Assembly (NCBI RefSeq): GCF_004296575.1 | Contig: NZ_SAYT01000001.1 | Location: forward strand, 588,855-652,854 | DNA length: 64,000 nucleotides | Direction: 5' to 3' | From: Dyella amyloliquefaciens | Lineage (GTDB): Bacteria; Pseudomonadota; Gammaproteobacteria; Xanthomonadales; Rhodanobacteraceae | Shown: in pieces, positions 56,950 to 64,000 of the stretch | How positions within the stretch are numbered: the stretch's first letter is position 1 | Layout: every line of letters begins with the position of its first letter | Made by a program: the position numbers and the translations under genes | Notes under the pieces: model-generated | The model's database searches: none | Told to the model about the DNA's origin: nothing | What the model saw: only the letters and a program-made list of their open reading frames with translations

Positions 56950-57044
56950 GCGTTCAAACATGCCTGCATCGGGCCGCGTTGCCAAGCCCTGGCAGTCTGG
57001 ACGTCCAATTCAAAATGGAGGCAGGCAACAGGGAGGCTATTCAT

Positions 57045-57157
57045 TGTGGGAGCGCACCCGGTGCGCGACCGCGACATATCAGGGGGCGTCAATGAAAGGT
57101 CTTCGCACCATGGTCGTGATGCTCCGTCGGCTGTCGCGCACAGGGTGCGCTCCCACA
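57045..57157. repeat. REP-like palindromic element, copy C (diverged)
   Basis: Arms 57045-57068 (begins TGTGGGAGCGCACC) and 57134-57157 are imperfect inverted repeats related to copies A and B, with a 65-base spacer instead of 35. It separates the ABC ATPase gene from the small lipoprotein gene. Confidence 0.75.
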
Positions 57158-57171
57158 GATGCGGGGCAGGC

Positions 57172-57390
57172 TTACTGCTCGGCGGCGTCGATCTGCTGAC
57201 GCTGCTTCTCGGCCTGCTGGTCGACGGTCTTCTGCACGTCGCGGGCGCGCTGCTCGTCCTTCTTGAGATCGTCCCACGGGGTGGCGACACGGGCGGTGCT
57301 GGCCGAGGCCGGCTGCGATACGGGCGCGGGCGGCTTGCCCGAGCAGGCCGCGAGGGTGCAGACACAGATCAGCAGGGCAAGGCGTGACAT
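57172..57390 (-). CDS. Small outer-membrane-type lipoprotein
   Basis: 72 residues. The lipobox is LAAC (Cys16) after MSRLALLICVCT. The mature part is short and charged, ending in a probable coiled-coil (KKDEQRARDVQKTVDQQAEKQRQQIDAAEQ); such small helical lipoproteins of unknown role are common in this group. No Asp follows the Cys, so outer-membrane sorting is likely. It is divergent from the SDR gene. Confidence 0.8.
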   Translation of the reverse strand: MSRLALLICVCTLAACSGKPPAPVSQPASASTARVATPWDDLKKDEQRARDVQKTVDQQAEKQRQQIDAAEQ

Positions 57391-57484
57391 GGGCGATCCT
57401 CGTGGCTCGTGGGCAACAGTGTCGGATGCGTGGCCGACGCCGGCAAGCTTGGCTCGATCGGGATGCAGGCTCTAAGCTCGGCCC

Positions 57485-58267
57485 ATGAACGCACGCATCG
57501 ACGCCTGGCAACTGCAGGGACACACCGCGCTGATCACCGGCGCCAGCAAGGGCATCGGGTACGCCGCGGCACGCGAGCTGGCGGGCCTGGGTGCCAACCT
57601 GCTGCTGGTGGCCCGGGATGCCGACTATCTCGAGCAGGTACGCGTGGAGCTGCTGGATGATTTCCCCGGCATCGAGGTGCTGGCCTTCGACGCCGACCTC
57701 AGCGAGCAGGAAGACCGCCTCGCCGTGTTTGACTGGGTGGCCGATCTGGGGGCGCCGCTATCGCTGCTGGTCAACAACGCCGGCGGCAACCAGCCTGCAC
57801 CCACGCTGGCCTATCGCGAGGACGAGTACCGCGCGATCTTCGAGCAGAACCTGTTCTCCGCCTTCGAGATGTGTCGGCTCGCGCATCCGCAGCTCGTGCA
57901 GCACGCGAACGCGGCCATCGTCAACGTCGGCTCGGTCTCGGGCATCACCCATGTGCGCACCGGGTCGCCTTACGGGATGAGCAAGGCGGCGCTGCACCAG
58001 CTCACGCGCAACCTCGCGGTCGAGTGGGCCACCGATGGCATTCGCGTCAACGCGGTAGCGCCGTGGTACATCCGCACGCAGCGCTCGGAGCCGGCGCTGG
58101 CCAACGACGAGTACCTGGATGAAGTACTGGACCGCACGCCGCTGCGCCGCATCGGCGAGCCGGAGGAAGTGGCGGCCGCCATCGCCTTCCTGTGCCTGCC
58201 CGCGGCGAGCTACATCACCGGGCAGGTGCTGGGTGTGGACGGTGGATTCCTCAACTACGGATTCTAG
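57485..58267 (+). CDS. Short-chain dehydrogenase/reductase (tropinone-reductase-like)
   Basis: 260 residues. Cofactor motif TGASKGIG (about 18-25), NNAGG (about 98-102), catalytic Ser in NVGSVSG, YxxxK as YGMSKAALHQL, and the C-terminal GQVLGVDGGFLNYGF. ARD after the second strand suggests NADP preference. This exact pattern (VNNAGGNQPAPTL ... RTPLRRIGEPEEVAAAIAFL) is seen in tropinone-reductase-like SDRs; the substrate is unknown. A terminator follows two bases after the stop. Confidence 0.93.
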   Translation: MNARIDAWQLQGHTALITGASKGIGYAAARELAGLGANLLLVARDADYLEQVRVELLDDFPGIEVLAFDADLSEQEDRLAVFDWVADLGAPLSLLVNNAGGNQPAPTLAYREDEYRAIFEQNLFSAFEMCRLAHPQLVQHANAAIVNVGSVSGITHVRTGSPYGMSKAALHQLTRNLAVEWATDGIRVNAVAPWYIRTQRSEPALANDEYLDEVLDRTPLRRIGEPEEVAAAIAFLCLPAASYITGQVLGVDGGFLNYGF

Positions 58268-58268
58268 G

Positions 58269-58289
58269 CGACGCGCAGCGCGTCGTTTT
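58269..58289 (+). terminator. Terminator of the SDR gene
   Basis: CGACGCG (58269-58275), CAG, CGCGTCG (58279-58285), TTTT. Confidence 0.8.
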
Positions 58290-58444
58290 CCACAGGCGAT
58301 GTGGACTGTCCCATACAAGCCTGTGGATAGATGCTGCAAGTGCGCGCCGCACCGGTGTTTTTATCATCGTGCTCAATATCGCATCACATCGCGTGTGGTT
58401 TTCCACAGCGATTGGGGAAAGCCTGGTGGCAAGCCTGTGGACAA
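58286..58444. promoter_or_regulatory. Cluster of five DnaA-box-like motifs
   Basis: TTTTCCACA (58286-58294, 58399-58407) and TGTGGACTG (58300), TGTGGATAG (58322), TGTGGACAA (58436-58444), on both strands within 160 bases. Each but one deviates from the consensus TGTGGATAA by a single base. It lies in the 240-base gap between convergent SDR and DUF4124 genes, where no promoter is needed. Confidence 0.5.
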
Positions 58445-58507
58445 CCCGGCGACACGCTTGCGCAGCAAACACTTGCATGACTTTGCGCAATAAATGCGCA
58501 GCGCCGC

Positions 58508-59140
58508 TCAGCAGCTGCGCAGTTGGGCGAGCAGGGTGGCCTCGCGTTCTTCCAATGGCGGGCGATCGCTCTTGAAGGCTCGCCGCAACTTGGTCTCGTT
58601 CTCGTCGTAGGCGTCGCGCAGGGCGCGGCAGGTCTCGGCGGGCGTCAGTTCGTGGCACTGGTCCTGCACCCACACGAAGTAGCCTCCGACCAGGGCCGGG
58701 CTGACGCGGCCACGACTGAGCTCGGGAGCGGAGGCTCCGGCGCCGCCGGGCGCTCCGTAGGCCTGTGCCAACGACAATCCAGAGCCACCCATGATGCCGT
58801 AGGGAACCTGGTACGGCTCCGGGTTGCCGTTCTCGCTCAGGTAGGTGGTGCGATCCGTGGCGCGGACGCAGGCGTACATCACCGGAGGTGGTGCTACCGG
58901 TACGGGCGGCGGCGGTGGCGGCTCGGCAGCATCGGCAGGCGGCTCCTCCGGGGCTGGTACCGGTGGCGCGACCAGTGGCTTGGAATCGTCGAGCTGCAGG
59001 GTCTGCTGGTGTTGGCCCGAGGCGCACGGCTTGTCCTGGTAGACCACCTTGCCGTCTGCCGCGGTGCATTGATACGCGGTACCCGCCAACGCCGGCGTGC
59101 CGAACGAAAGCAGCAGGACCAGGATGCACAGGCGGATCAT
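58508..59140 (-). CDS. DUF4124-domain secreted protein
   Basis: 210 residues from ATG 59140 (GGAGG seven bases upstream). Signal peptide MIRLCILVLLLSFGTPALA, then the DUF4124 core AYQCTAADGKVVYQDKPCASG (about 22-42), usually found in small periplasmic proteins. A proline-rich linker (about 60-85) follows, then a second domain with CVRATDRTTYLSENGNP and paired cysteines (DQCHEL, TCRALRD) that is not recognised. A hairpin overlapping the stop (GCGCAGC...GCTGCGC then ATTTATT on the minus strand) may end the transcript. Confidence 0.8.
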   Translation of the reverse strand: MIRLCILVLLLSFGTPALAGTAYQCTAADGKVVYQDKPCASGQHQQTLQLDDSKPLVAPPVPAPEEPPADAAEPPPPPPVPVAPPPVMYACVRATDRTTYLSENGNPEPYQVPYGIMGGSGLSLAQAYGAPGGAGASAPELSRGRVSPALVGGYFVWVQDQCHELTPAETCRALRDAYDENETKLRRAFKSDRPPLEEREATLLAQLRSC

Positions 59141-59168
59141 GCAGGGCCTCCCGTGGGCAGGCGTCCAC

Positions 59169-60113
59169 TCAGAACTCGGCGACGTGCTCCTCGGCGGCAA
59201 ACCCCAGCGTGACCGCACCTTCGCCGACATTGACCATGCCGGTGATGCTCATGGGAGCCTCCATCAGCTCCACCCCGCATTCCTCGCAGGCTGCGCGCAG
59301 GCCGTCGTAACCCGGCAGCTTGGACAGCTCGGCAAGGTCGCCGCCGTAGCTCACACATACCGCAGGCACCAGCAAGCCCGCGTGTACGCGCTTGGCGACA
59401 TAGCTGAACAAGGTCTCGGCGCCATGCTCGAAGCCGCGCACCTTGCCCACCGGGCCGGTTTCGCCGCGATAGCCGCGCAGCAGTGGCTTGATGTCCAGCG
59501 CCGAGCCGAGCATCGCGCTGACCAGGCCCACGCTGCGATCGCCCTTCTTCTTGGCGCGGGCGCGCAGGTAGTAAAGGTCGCGGGGCAGCATGTAGCCGTA
59601 CGAATTGTTGGCGATGTAGGTGAGGCGTTCGCGGATGGCCGCAGGCGCTTCGCCGGCCTCGATCAGGCGGGCGGCCTCGACGATCGCCGGGCCGGAGCCG
59701 GCGAACAGGCTCCGGGTATCGATCACGCGCATCAGGAACGGGCCGCTGATGCCATTGCGCTCGCGAACGCCGCGGTAGTTCTTCAGCACCGCGAAGCTCG
59801 CCTTGATCACGTGGTCGTTGATGGCGCTGCGCGTGGCGGTGATGGTGAGGCAGAACACGCAGTCCTGCTCCAGCACCAGCTTGTCGAGGAACAGTTGCTG
59901 CACTTCCTCGATCGAGCAGGGTTCGGTTTCCGCCGAATGGCTGCGGTTGCCCAGGTTGCGGTCGAGGAAGCGATGCAGTTCGACCTGGTTGCGGTTGTCC
60001 AGGAAGACTTCGTCGTCGATGTTGATGGTGATTGGCATCACCGCAATGTTGTGCTTTTGCAGGAACGCCTGCGGCAAATCGCAGGACGCATCGATGGCCA
60101 GCCCCATCCGCAT
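59169..60113 (-). CDS. DegV-family protein
   Basis: 314 residues from ATG 60113, with GGGGGG seven bases upstream. MGLAIDASCDLPQAFLQKHNIAVMPITINID matches the DegV N-terminus. A C-terminal half with RVHAGLLVPAVCVSYGGDLAEL completes the family's two-domain fold. DegV/FakB proteins bind fatty acids; in Firmicutes FakB presents them to the kinase FakA. No FakA partner is seen here. Longer upstream readings are not protein-like. Confidence 0.88.
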   Translation of the reverse strand: MRMGLAIDASCDLPQAFLQKHNIAVMPITINIDDEVFLDNRNQVELHRFLDRNLGNRSHSAETEPCSIEEVQQLFLDKLVLEQDCVFCLTITATRSAINDHVIKASFAVLKNYRGVRERNGISGPFLMRVIDTRSLFAGSGPAIVEAARLIEAGEAPAAIRERLTYIANNSYGYMLPRDLYYLRARAKKKGDRSVGLVSAMLGSALDIKPLLRGYRGETGPVGKVRGFEHGAETLFSYVAKRVHAGLLVPAVCVSYGGDLAELSKLPGYDGLRAACEECGVELMEAPMSITGMVNVGEGAVTLGFAAEEHVAEF

Positions 60114-60652
60114 CGTGTCACCCCCCAGCTCTTTGACGCGGTCAACATAGCACGCGCCCCAGCCACTGCCGACCCTGACACTTGGCTCATGCCCTAGGAC
60201 TTTTTCACCCGACGCGGCATGTTCTTCGATCGCGAAGGCGCTGTTGCCGCACAACGCACCGGCTCTCACCCGCGCCGACATCGCCGCAAGGTACGGGCGG
60301 CCGGGGTGCTCCGTGGAGAGCGATCGGGTTGAGTCGGAATAGCAGTCCATATAAGCAAGGTGTAATGACCATGCTCCATGCACGCACAAGGTCGCGGGCA
60401 GGGCGGTAACGGCAGCGCGGGTCAGGGTGGCGAAGGCAAGCTTCCGCAGGGGTGCGAGGGCGGTGGGCACGCCCAAGGACGGCATGACTTCCCGTCGAGG
60501 GAAGGCGCCATGCCTGTACCAACGCGACCAGTGGGCAGATGTTCAGCCCTTGCAACAGGTAAGATGCGCGCACTGATCTGGCATCTTGCCGGCGTGGCGT
60601 CGCCGGTAACGCGCAGCGGGACAACAAACGCTGCGCTGACCCAAGGGGTCTT
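60114..60652 (+). other. Non-coding gap with a possible long amn leader
   Basis: 539 bases, with open frames of poor protein character (Gly-rich 60378-60656). A weak promoter TTGAGT/TATAAG near 60329-60355 could give a long leader. GCGCAGCG (60611-60618) and CGCTGCGC (60629-60636) form a perfect 8-bp hairpin just before the ribosome site AAGGGG of the next gene, and CCGGCG/CGCCGG another just upstream of it. Confidence 0.4.
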
Positions 60653-61444
60653 ATGAAGGACAAACAGGAGATCGTCTCCAACTGGCTGCCGCGCTATACC
60701 GGTACGCCATTGGAGCAGTTTGGCCAGCACATCCTGCTGACCAATTTCGGCCACTACGTCGATCTGTTCGCGGAGTGGCATGGCGTGGAAGTGCAGGGCC
60801 GCGACAGGCCCATGCCCAACGCCACCGCCGACGGCATCACCCTCATCAACTTCGGCATGGGCAGCCCCAACGCGGCCACCGTGATGGACTTGCTGAGCGC
60901 CATCGAGCCCAAGGCGGCGTTGTTCCTCGGCAAGTGCGGCGGCCTCAAGAAGAAGAACGCGATCGGTGACCTGGTGCTGCCCATCGCCGCCATTCGCGGC
61001 GAAGGCACTTCCAATGACTACTTGCTGCCCGAGGTGCCGGCGCTACCGGCCTTCCAGTTGCAGCGCGGCGTCTCCACGATGATTCGCGACCTCGGTTATG
61101 ACTACTGGACGGGCACGGTGTACACCACCAACCGTCGCGTATGGGAGCACGACGAGGCATTCAAGGATTACCTGCGCCGAACCCGCTGCATGGCGATAGA
61201 TATGGAGACGGCCACCATCTTCGCGGCCGGTTTCGCCAACAAAATTCCCTGCGGTGCCTTATTGCTGGTTTCGGACCAGCCCATGATTCCCGAGGGCGTT
61301 AAGACTGAGTTAAGTGATCGCAGCGTGACGAGCCAATTCGTCGAGCGGCACATACGTATAGGTATTGAGGCATTAAAGCTGGTGCGTCGCCGCGGACGCA
61401 GCGTCAAGCATTTACGTTTCGAAGACGAAACGGGGCTCGATTAG
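60653..61444 (+). CDS. amn: AMP nucleosidase, short form
   Basis: 263 residues with AAGGGG before the ATG. It matches the short AMP nucleosidase group: LFLGKCGGLKKKNAIGDLVLPIAAIRGEGTSNDY, then MAIDMETATIFAAGFANKIPCGALLLVSDQPM, the nucleoside-phosphorylase-like catalytic segment with Glu and Asp. It hydrolyses AMP to adenine and ribose 5-phosphate. The E. coli Amn is almost twice as long, with an extra N-terminal domain absent here. Regulation may involve the structured leader. Confidence 0.88.
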   Translation: MKDKQEIVSNWLPRYTGTPLEQFGQHILLTNFGHYVDLFAEWHGVEVQGRDRPMPNATADGITLINFGMGSPNAATVMDLLSAIEPKAALFLGKCGGLKKKNAIGDLVLPIAAIRGEGTSNDYLLPEVPALPAFQLQRGVSTMIRDLGYDYWTGTVYTTNRRVWEHDEAFKDYLRRTRCMAIDMETATIFAAGFANKIPCGALLLVSDQPMIPEGVKTELSDRSVTSQFVERHIRIGIEALKLVRRRGRSVKHLRFEDETGLD

Positions 61445-61455
61445 CCCTTGAAATC

Positions 61456-61493
61456 AATAACCTGGATTATCGTAAGTTTGGTGTCAGGTTATT
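61456..61493 (+). terminator. Possible terminator after amn
   Basis: AATAACCTG (61456-61464) pairs perfectly with CAGGTTATT (61485-61493), followed by TT, but the 20-base loop is large. Confidence 0.4.
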
Positions 61494-61641
61494 TTCACCG
61501 TGTTTTCACCATCTTCACACGATGGTCGAACAAACGGGGCCGCAGCCATTGGCGTCAGGGGAATGTGTGAATACGGGAAAGAAATCGTAATTAATTGCGA
61601 TTGCCATAAGCGGCCGGTTACGTCTTGCAGCTTGGCTTTTA

Positions 61642-61670
61642 TTGACTATCTGTAAGTAAAGCGTGATAAA
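61642..61670 (+). promoter_or_regulatory. Sigma-70-type promoter for the TonB-dependent receptor
   Basis: TTGACT (61642-61647), 17-base spacer, GATAAA (61665-61670), with an A/T-rich region around it and a start expected near 61677, about 108 bases before the gene. Confidence 0.55.
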
Positions 61671-61681
61671 TATGTAGCGCT

Positions 61682-61697
61682 GTAGACCAAGGTCTAC
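61682..61697. promoter_or_regulatory. Operator-like palindrome just after the receptor promoter
   Basis: GTAGACC (61682-61688), AA, GGTCTAC (61691-61697): perfect 7-bp arms, located at about +5 to +20, a repressor position. Confidence 0.5.
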
Positions 61698-61784
61698 CCT
61701 GGAATTTTGGGTGACTCGGGCGCGGGTTTGAGGCGGGGAAATCTTTCAGACCCAGTCATAAATAAATAACGGGAGGGTGTTCTC

Positions 61785-64000
61785 ATGAAGTTTGGGGTTA
61801 AGAAACTGTCTGCGTCAGTGCATCTGGCGCTTTCTCTGGGTGCGGTGCTCACCCTCGGCGGCGTGTCCACGGCTGTGTTCGCCCAGGATGCGGGCACGAG
61901 CGCAAACGTCGACGCCCAGGACCAGTCGGCAGGAGCCCAGCAGGCTCCGGACCAGAAGGCGAAGACGCTCGAAACCGTCACCGTGACGGGTTCGCGCATC
62001 CGCCGCGTCGACGTCGAGACCGCTAGCCCGGTGCACACGATCGATCGTTCGCAGATCGAGGCCAGCGGTAAGGCCACGCTCGGCGACCTGCTGCAGGAAA
62101 TCCCGGCCGTGGCCGGTGCGGCGACCAACCCGCAGGTGAACAACGGCGGTGGTGACGGTGCGTCTACCGTGTCGCTGCGCGGCCTCGGTGCACAGCGTAC
62201 GTTGATCCTGGTGAACGGCCACCGCGTGGCCCGCAACGACATCAACGCGATCCCGGCCGCCATGGTCGAGCGCGTGGAAGTGCTGAAGGACGGCGCTTCG
62301 GCGACCTACGGTTCCGACGCCATCGGCGGCGTGGTGAACTTCATCCTGCGCAAGGACTACCAGGGCGCCGAAATCAGCGCCAACGTGGGTGAGTCCGACC
62401 AGAACGACGGCTTCCGTCGCGGCTTCTCGACCATCTTTGGCCACAGCAGCGAGAAGGGCAACATCACCGCCGGCCTCGACTACAACAAGTTCGACGGCAT
62501 TTCGTCGGCTCGCCGCGATTTTTCCAAGAACGCGACCTACCTGTCGTCGGGCTCGGTGTTCAACGCCGGTTCCAGCCGCACACCTTCGGGTCAGATCGTT
62601 CTCCCGGCGAACAATCCTGCCGGCTTGGCGAAGGGGTCCTACACCCTCAACGGCCAGCCCAATGGCCTTACCACCGTTGGGGACTATCGTCCGTACAACT
62701 CCAGGACGGATGCGTACAACTATCAAGAGCAGAACCTGATCACGACGCCACAGGAGCGCACCAATGCGTTCGCATTGGCCAACTATCAGGTGACTGACAG
62801 CATCCAGGCCCACCTGGATTACTTCTACAACAAGACCACGTCCAATTTCGCGATTGCGCCGCTGCCGTTCGACGCGCTCTCCGATGGCGTGCTGGTGTCG
62901 AAGAACAACTACTACAACCCGTTTGGCGTCGATTTCGGCACGGACGGCACCACCCAGGGCGAAAGCTACCGCTCGCGCTTCACCACCCTGGGCCAGCGTG
63001 AGGGTCACTACGCCACCGAAACCAACCAGGTCAACGCTGGCCTGCGCGGCAATTTTGGCAACGATTCGACCTGGCAGTGGGACGCCGATCTGAACTACGG
63101 TCACGTCACCCAGGCACAGCGCAGCTTTGGCTATGTGTACTACGCCGGCCTGCGTCAGGCGCTCGGTCCGTCGTTCAAGGATCCGACCACGGGCGTTGTG
63201 ACCTGCGGTACCGTTGCAAACCCGATCACGGGCTGCACCCCGCTCAACATCTTCAACGTTTACGATCCGCAGACGATCGCCACGCTGAAGAACTATGCGG
63301 CCGACCCGTACTACAACACGCTGATCATCTCGCGTCGTGCCGAGGCAAATGCCAGCGGCGAACTGTTCAACCTGCCGGCCGGCGCCGTATCGCTCGCCGT
63401 GGGCGCGGACTACGACAAGGAATACCAGAACTACGGCGTCGACTACATTGCCCAGACCTCCGGTCCGGGCGGTACCTGCCAGATTTCCCAGGAAGCCTGC
63501 TCGACACCGCTGTCGGGTAGCTTCAACCTGAAGGAAGTCTATTACGAAGCGTTGGTGCCAATCCTTGCCGACAAGCCGTTCGCCAAGTCGCTGAACCTGA
63601 CCGTCGGTCAGCGTTACTCCGACTACTCCTCGGTGGGTAGCAAGACCACCACCAAGGTGGCGCTGGAATGGCGTCCGATCGACGACCTGCTGCTGCGTGG
63701 TACCATGGACGGCGTGTTCCGTGCGCCGACCCTGTCCGACCTTTACGCTGGCTCGGGTGGTTCCGCACCCCCGTTCACTGATCCCTGTATCGGTTACACC
63801 GGTGGCCATCCGAACGCTTGCGCCAACGTTCCGACGGATGGTTCGTTCAAGGGTTCGGGTCTCTCGCAGACCACGGGTGCTCCGTCGGGTTCGGTTGCGG
63901 TGGGCTACCCGCTGAAGCCGGAATACGGTCATACCTACGACTTCGGTGCAGTGTATGACCCGAGCTGGGCACCTGGCCTGTCGGTCAGTGCGGATGTGTG
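61785..64000 (+). CDS. TonB-dependent outer-membrane receptor (3' truncated)
   Basis: 738 codons are visible; the gene runs past the right edge. GGGAGGG precedes the ATG. A long signal peptide (about residues 1-35, ending VFAQD) is followed by a TonB box-like ETVTVTGSR, the plug domain (about 60-170, with LVNGHRVARNDINAIPAAMVERVEVL and GSDAIGGVVNFIL) and the start of the beta-barrel. Large loops with cysteines (TCGTVANPITGC, CQISQEAC) occur. In this bacterial group such receptors often import carbohydrates or siderophores; the substrate is not evident. A promoter and palindrome lie in the 340-base leader. Confidence 0.93.
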   Translation, partial: MKFGVKKLSASVHLALSLGAVLTLGGVSTAVFAQDAGTSANVDAQDQSAGAQQAPDQKAKTLETVTVTGSRIRRVDVETASPVHTIDRSQIEASGKATLGDLLQEIPAVAGAATNPQVNNGGGDGASTVSLRGLGAQRTLILVNGHRVARNDINAIPAAMVERVEVLKDGASATYGSDAIGGVVNFILRKDYQGAEISANVGESDQNDGFRRGFSTIFGHSSEKGNITAGLDYNKFDGISSARRDFSKNATYLSSGSVFNAGSSRTPSGQIVLPANNPAGLAKGSYTLNGQPNGLTTVGDYRPYNSRTDAYNYQEQNLITTPQERTNAFALANYQVTDSIQAHLDYFYNKTTSNFAIAPLPFDALSDGVLVSKNNYYNPFGVDFGTDGTTQGESYRSRFTTLGQREGHYATETNQVNAGLRGNFGNDSTWQWDADLNYGHVTQAQRSFGYVYYAGLRQALGPSFKDPTTGVVTCGTVANPITGCTPLNIFNVYDPQTIATLKNYAADPYYNTLIISRRAEANASGELFNLPAGAVSLAVGADYDKEYQNYGVDYIAQTSGPGGTCQISQEACSTPLSGSFNLKEVYYEALVPILADKPFAKSLNLTVGQRYSDYSSVGSKTTTKVALEWRPIDDLLLRGTMDGVFRAPTLSDLYAGSGGSAPPFTDPCIGYTGGHPNACANVPTDGSFKGSGLSQTTGAPSGSVAVGYPLKPEYGHTYDFGAVYDPSWAPGLSVSADV

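Noticed and set aside
60378..60656. Gly-rich 92-codon frame upstream of amn
   Set aside because: No ribosome site, repetitive composition, and it overlaps the amn ribosome site.
61815..63932. 705-codon open frame antisense to the TonB-dependent receptor
   Set aside because: Low-complexity Val/Arg/Gly composition; the plus-strand reading has a signal peptide, plug domain and ribosome site.

Overview
The window is high-G+C chromosomal DNA of a gammaproteobacterium, most likely a member of the Rhodanobacteraceae/Xanthomonadaceae (a Dyella, Rhodanobacter or Luteibacter type organism). This is inferred from protein style, the divergent rhlB / trxA-rho block, ftsEX and rpoH as housekeeping markers, a large TonB-dependent receptor, and dispersed GTAGGAGCGCAC-type palindromes. 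No tRNA, rRNA, CRISPR array or transposase was seen.

Layout. 0-10 kb: loosely organised accessory genes (end of a membrane protein, bestrophin-like channel, proline-rich anchored protein, CDGSH iron-sulfur protein, BRCT protein, LprI-domain secreted protein, SUFU-domain protein, alpha-carbonic anhydrase). 9.8-18 kb: stress and detoxification genes. They include a TetR repressor divergent from two GSTs, a YCII-like gene sharing the TetR palindrome, two methyltransferases, a Tat-exported hydrolase, a PH-domain protein and a LacI regulator. 18-25 kb: rsgA with a possible leader peptide, a secreted protein, an exported EEP-family hydrolase, a GFA protein, a chemoreceptor with a sigma-28-like promoter, and an OmpA-like lipoprotein. 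25.1-29.1 kb: an accessory segment in which the rho 3' end plus its terminator appears three times around an LTA-synthase-like gene pair and an acyltransferase. 29-38 kb: housekeeping core rho, trxA, rhlB, ftsE-ftsX, a double-receiver regulator, ung and rpoH (with a perfect CIRCE element). 38-46 kb: a two-component system followed by a complete RND efflux pump (permease, adaptor, outer-membrane channel). 46-60 kb: tal-ndh, priA, a DUF3667 protein, MATE transporter, sppA, an ABC ATPase, small lipoprotein, SDR, DUF4124 protein and a DegV protein. 60.6-64 kb: AMP nucleosidase and the first 738 codons of a TonB-dependent receptor.

How the parts work together. The two-component genes overlap by four bases and lead into the efflux operon, suggesting they control it. 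rho/trxA and rhlB keep their ancestral divergent order. The TetR palindrome occurs both at its own GST promoter and 4.7 kb away, upstream of a YCII-like gene, implying a small regulon. The strongest unusual signals are the rho 3'-end insertion hotspot, CIRCE in front of rpoH, the rsgA leader, a receiver domain that has lost its phospho-acceptor, and two clusters of DnaA-box-like sites near priA and downstream of the SDR gene. All family calls come from reading motifs by eye; no database search was run.
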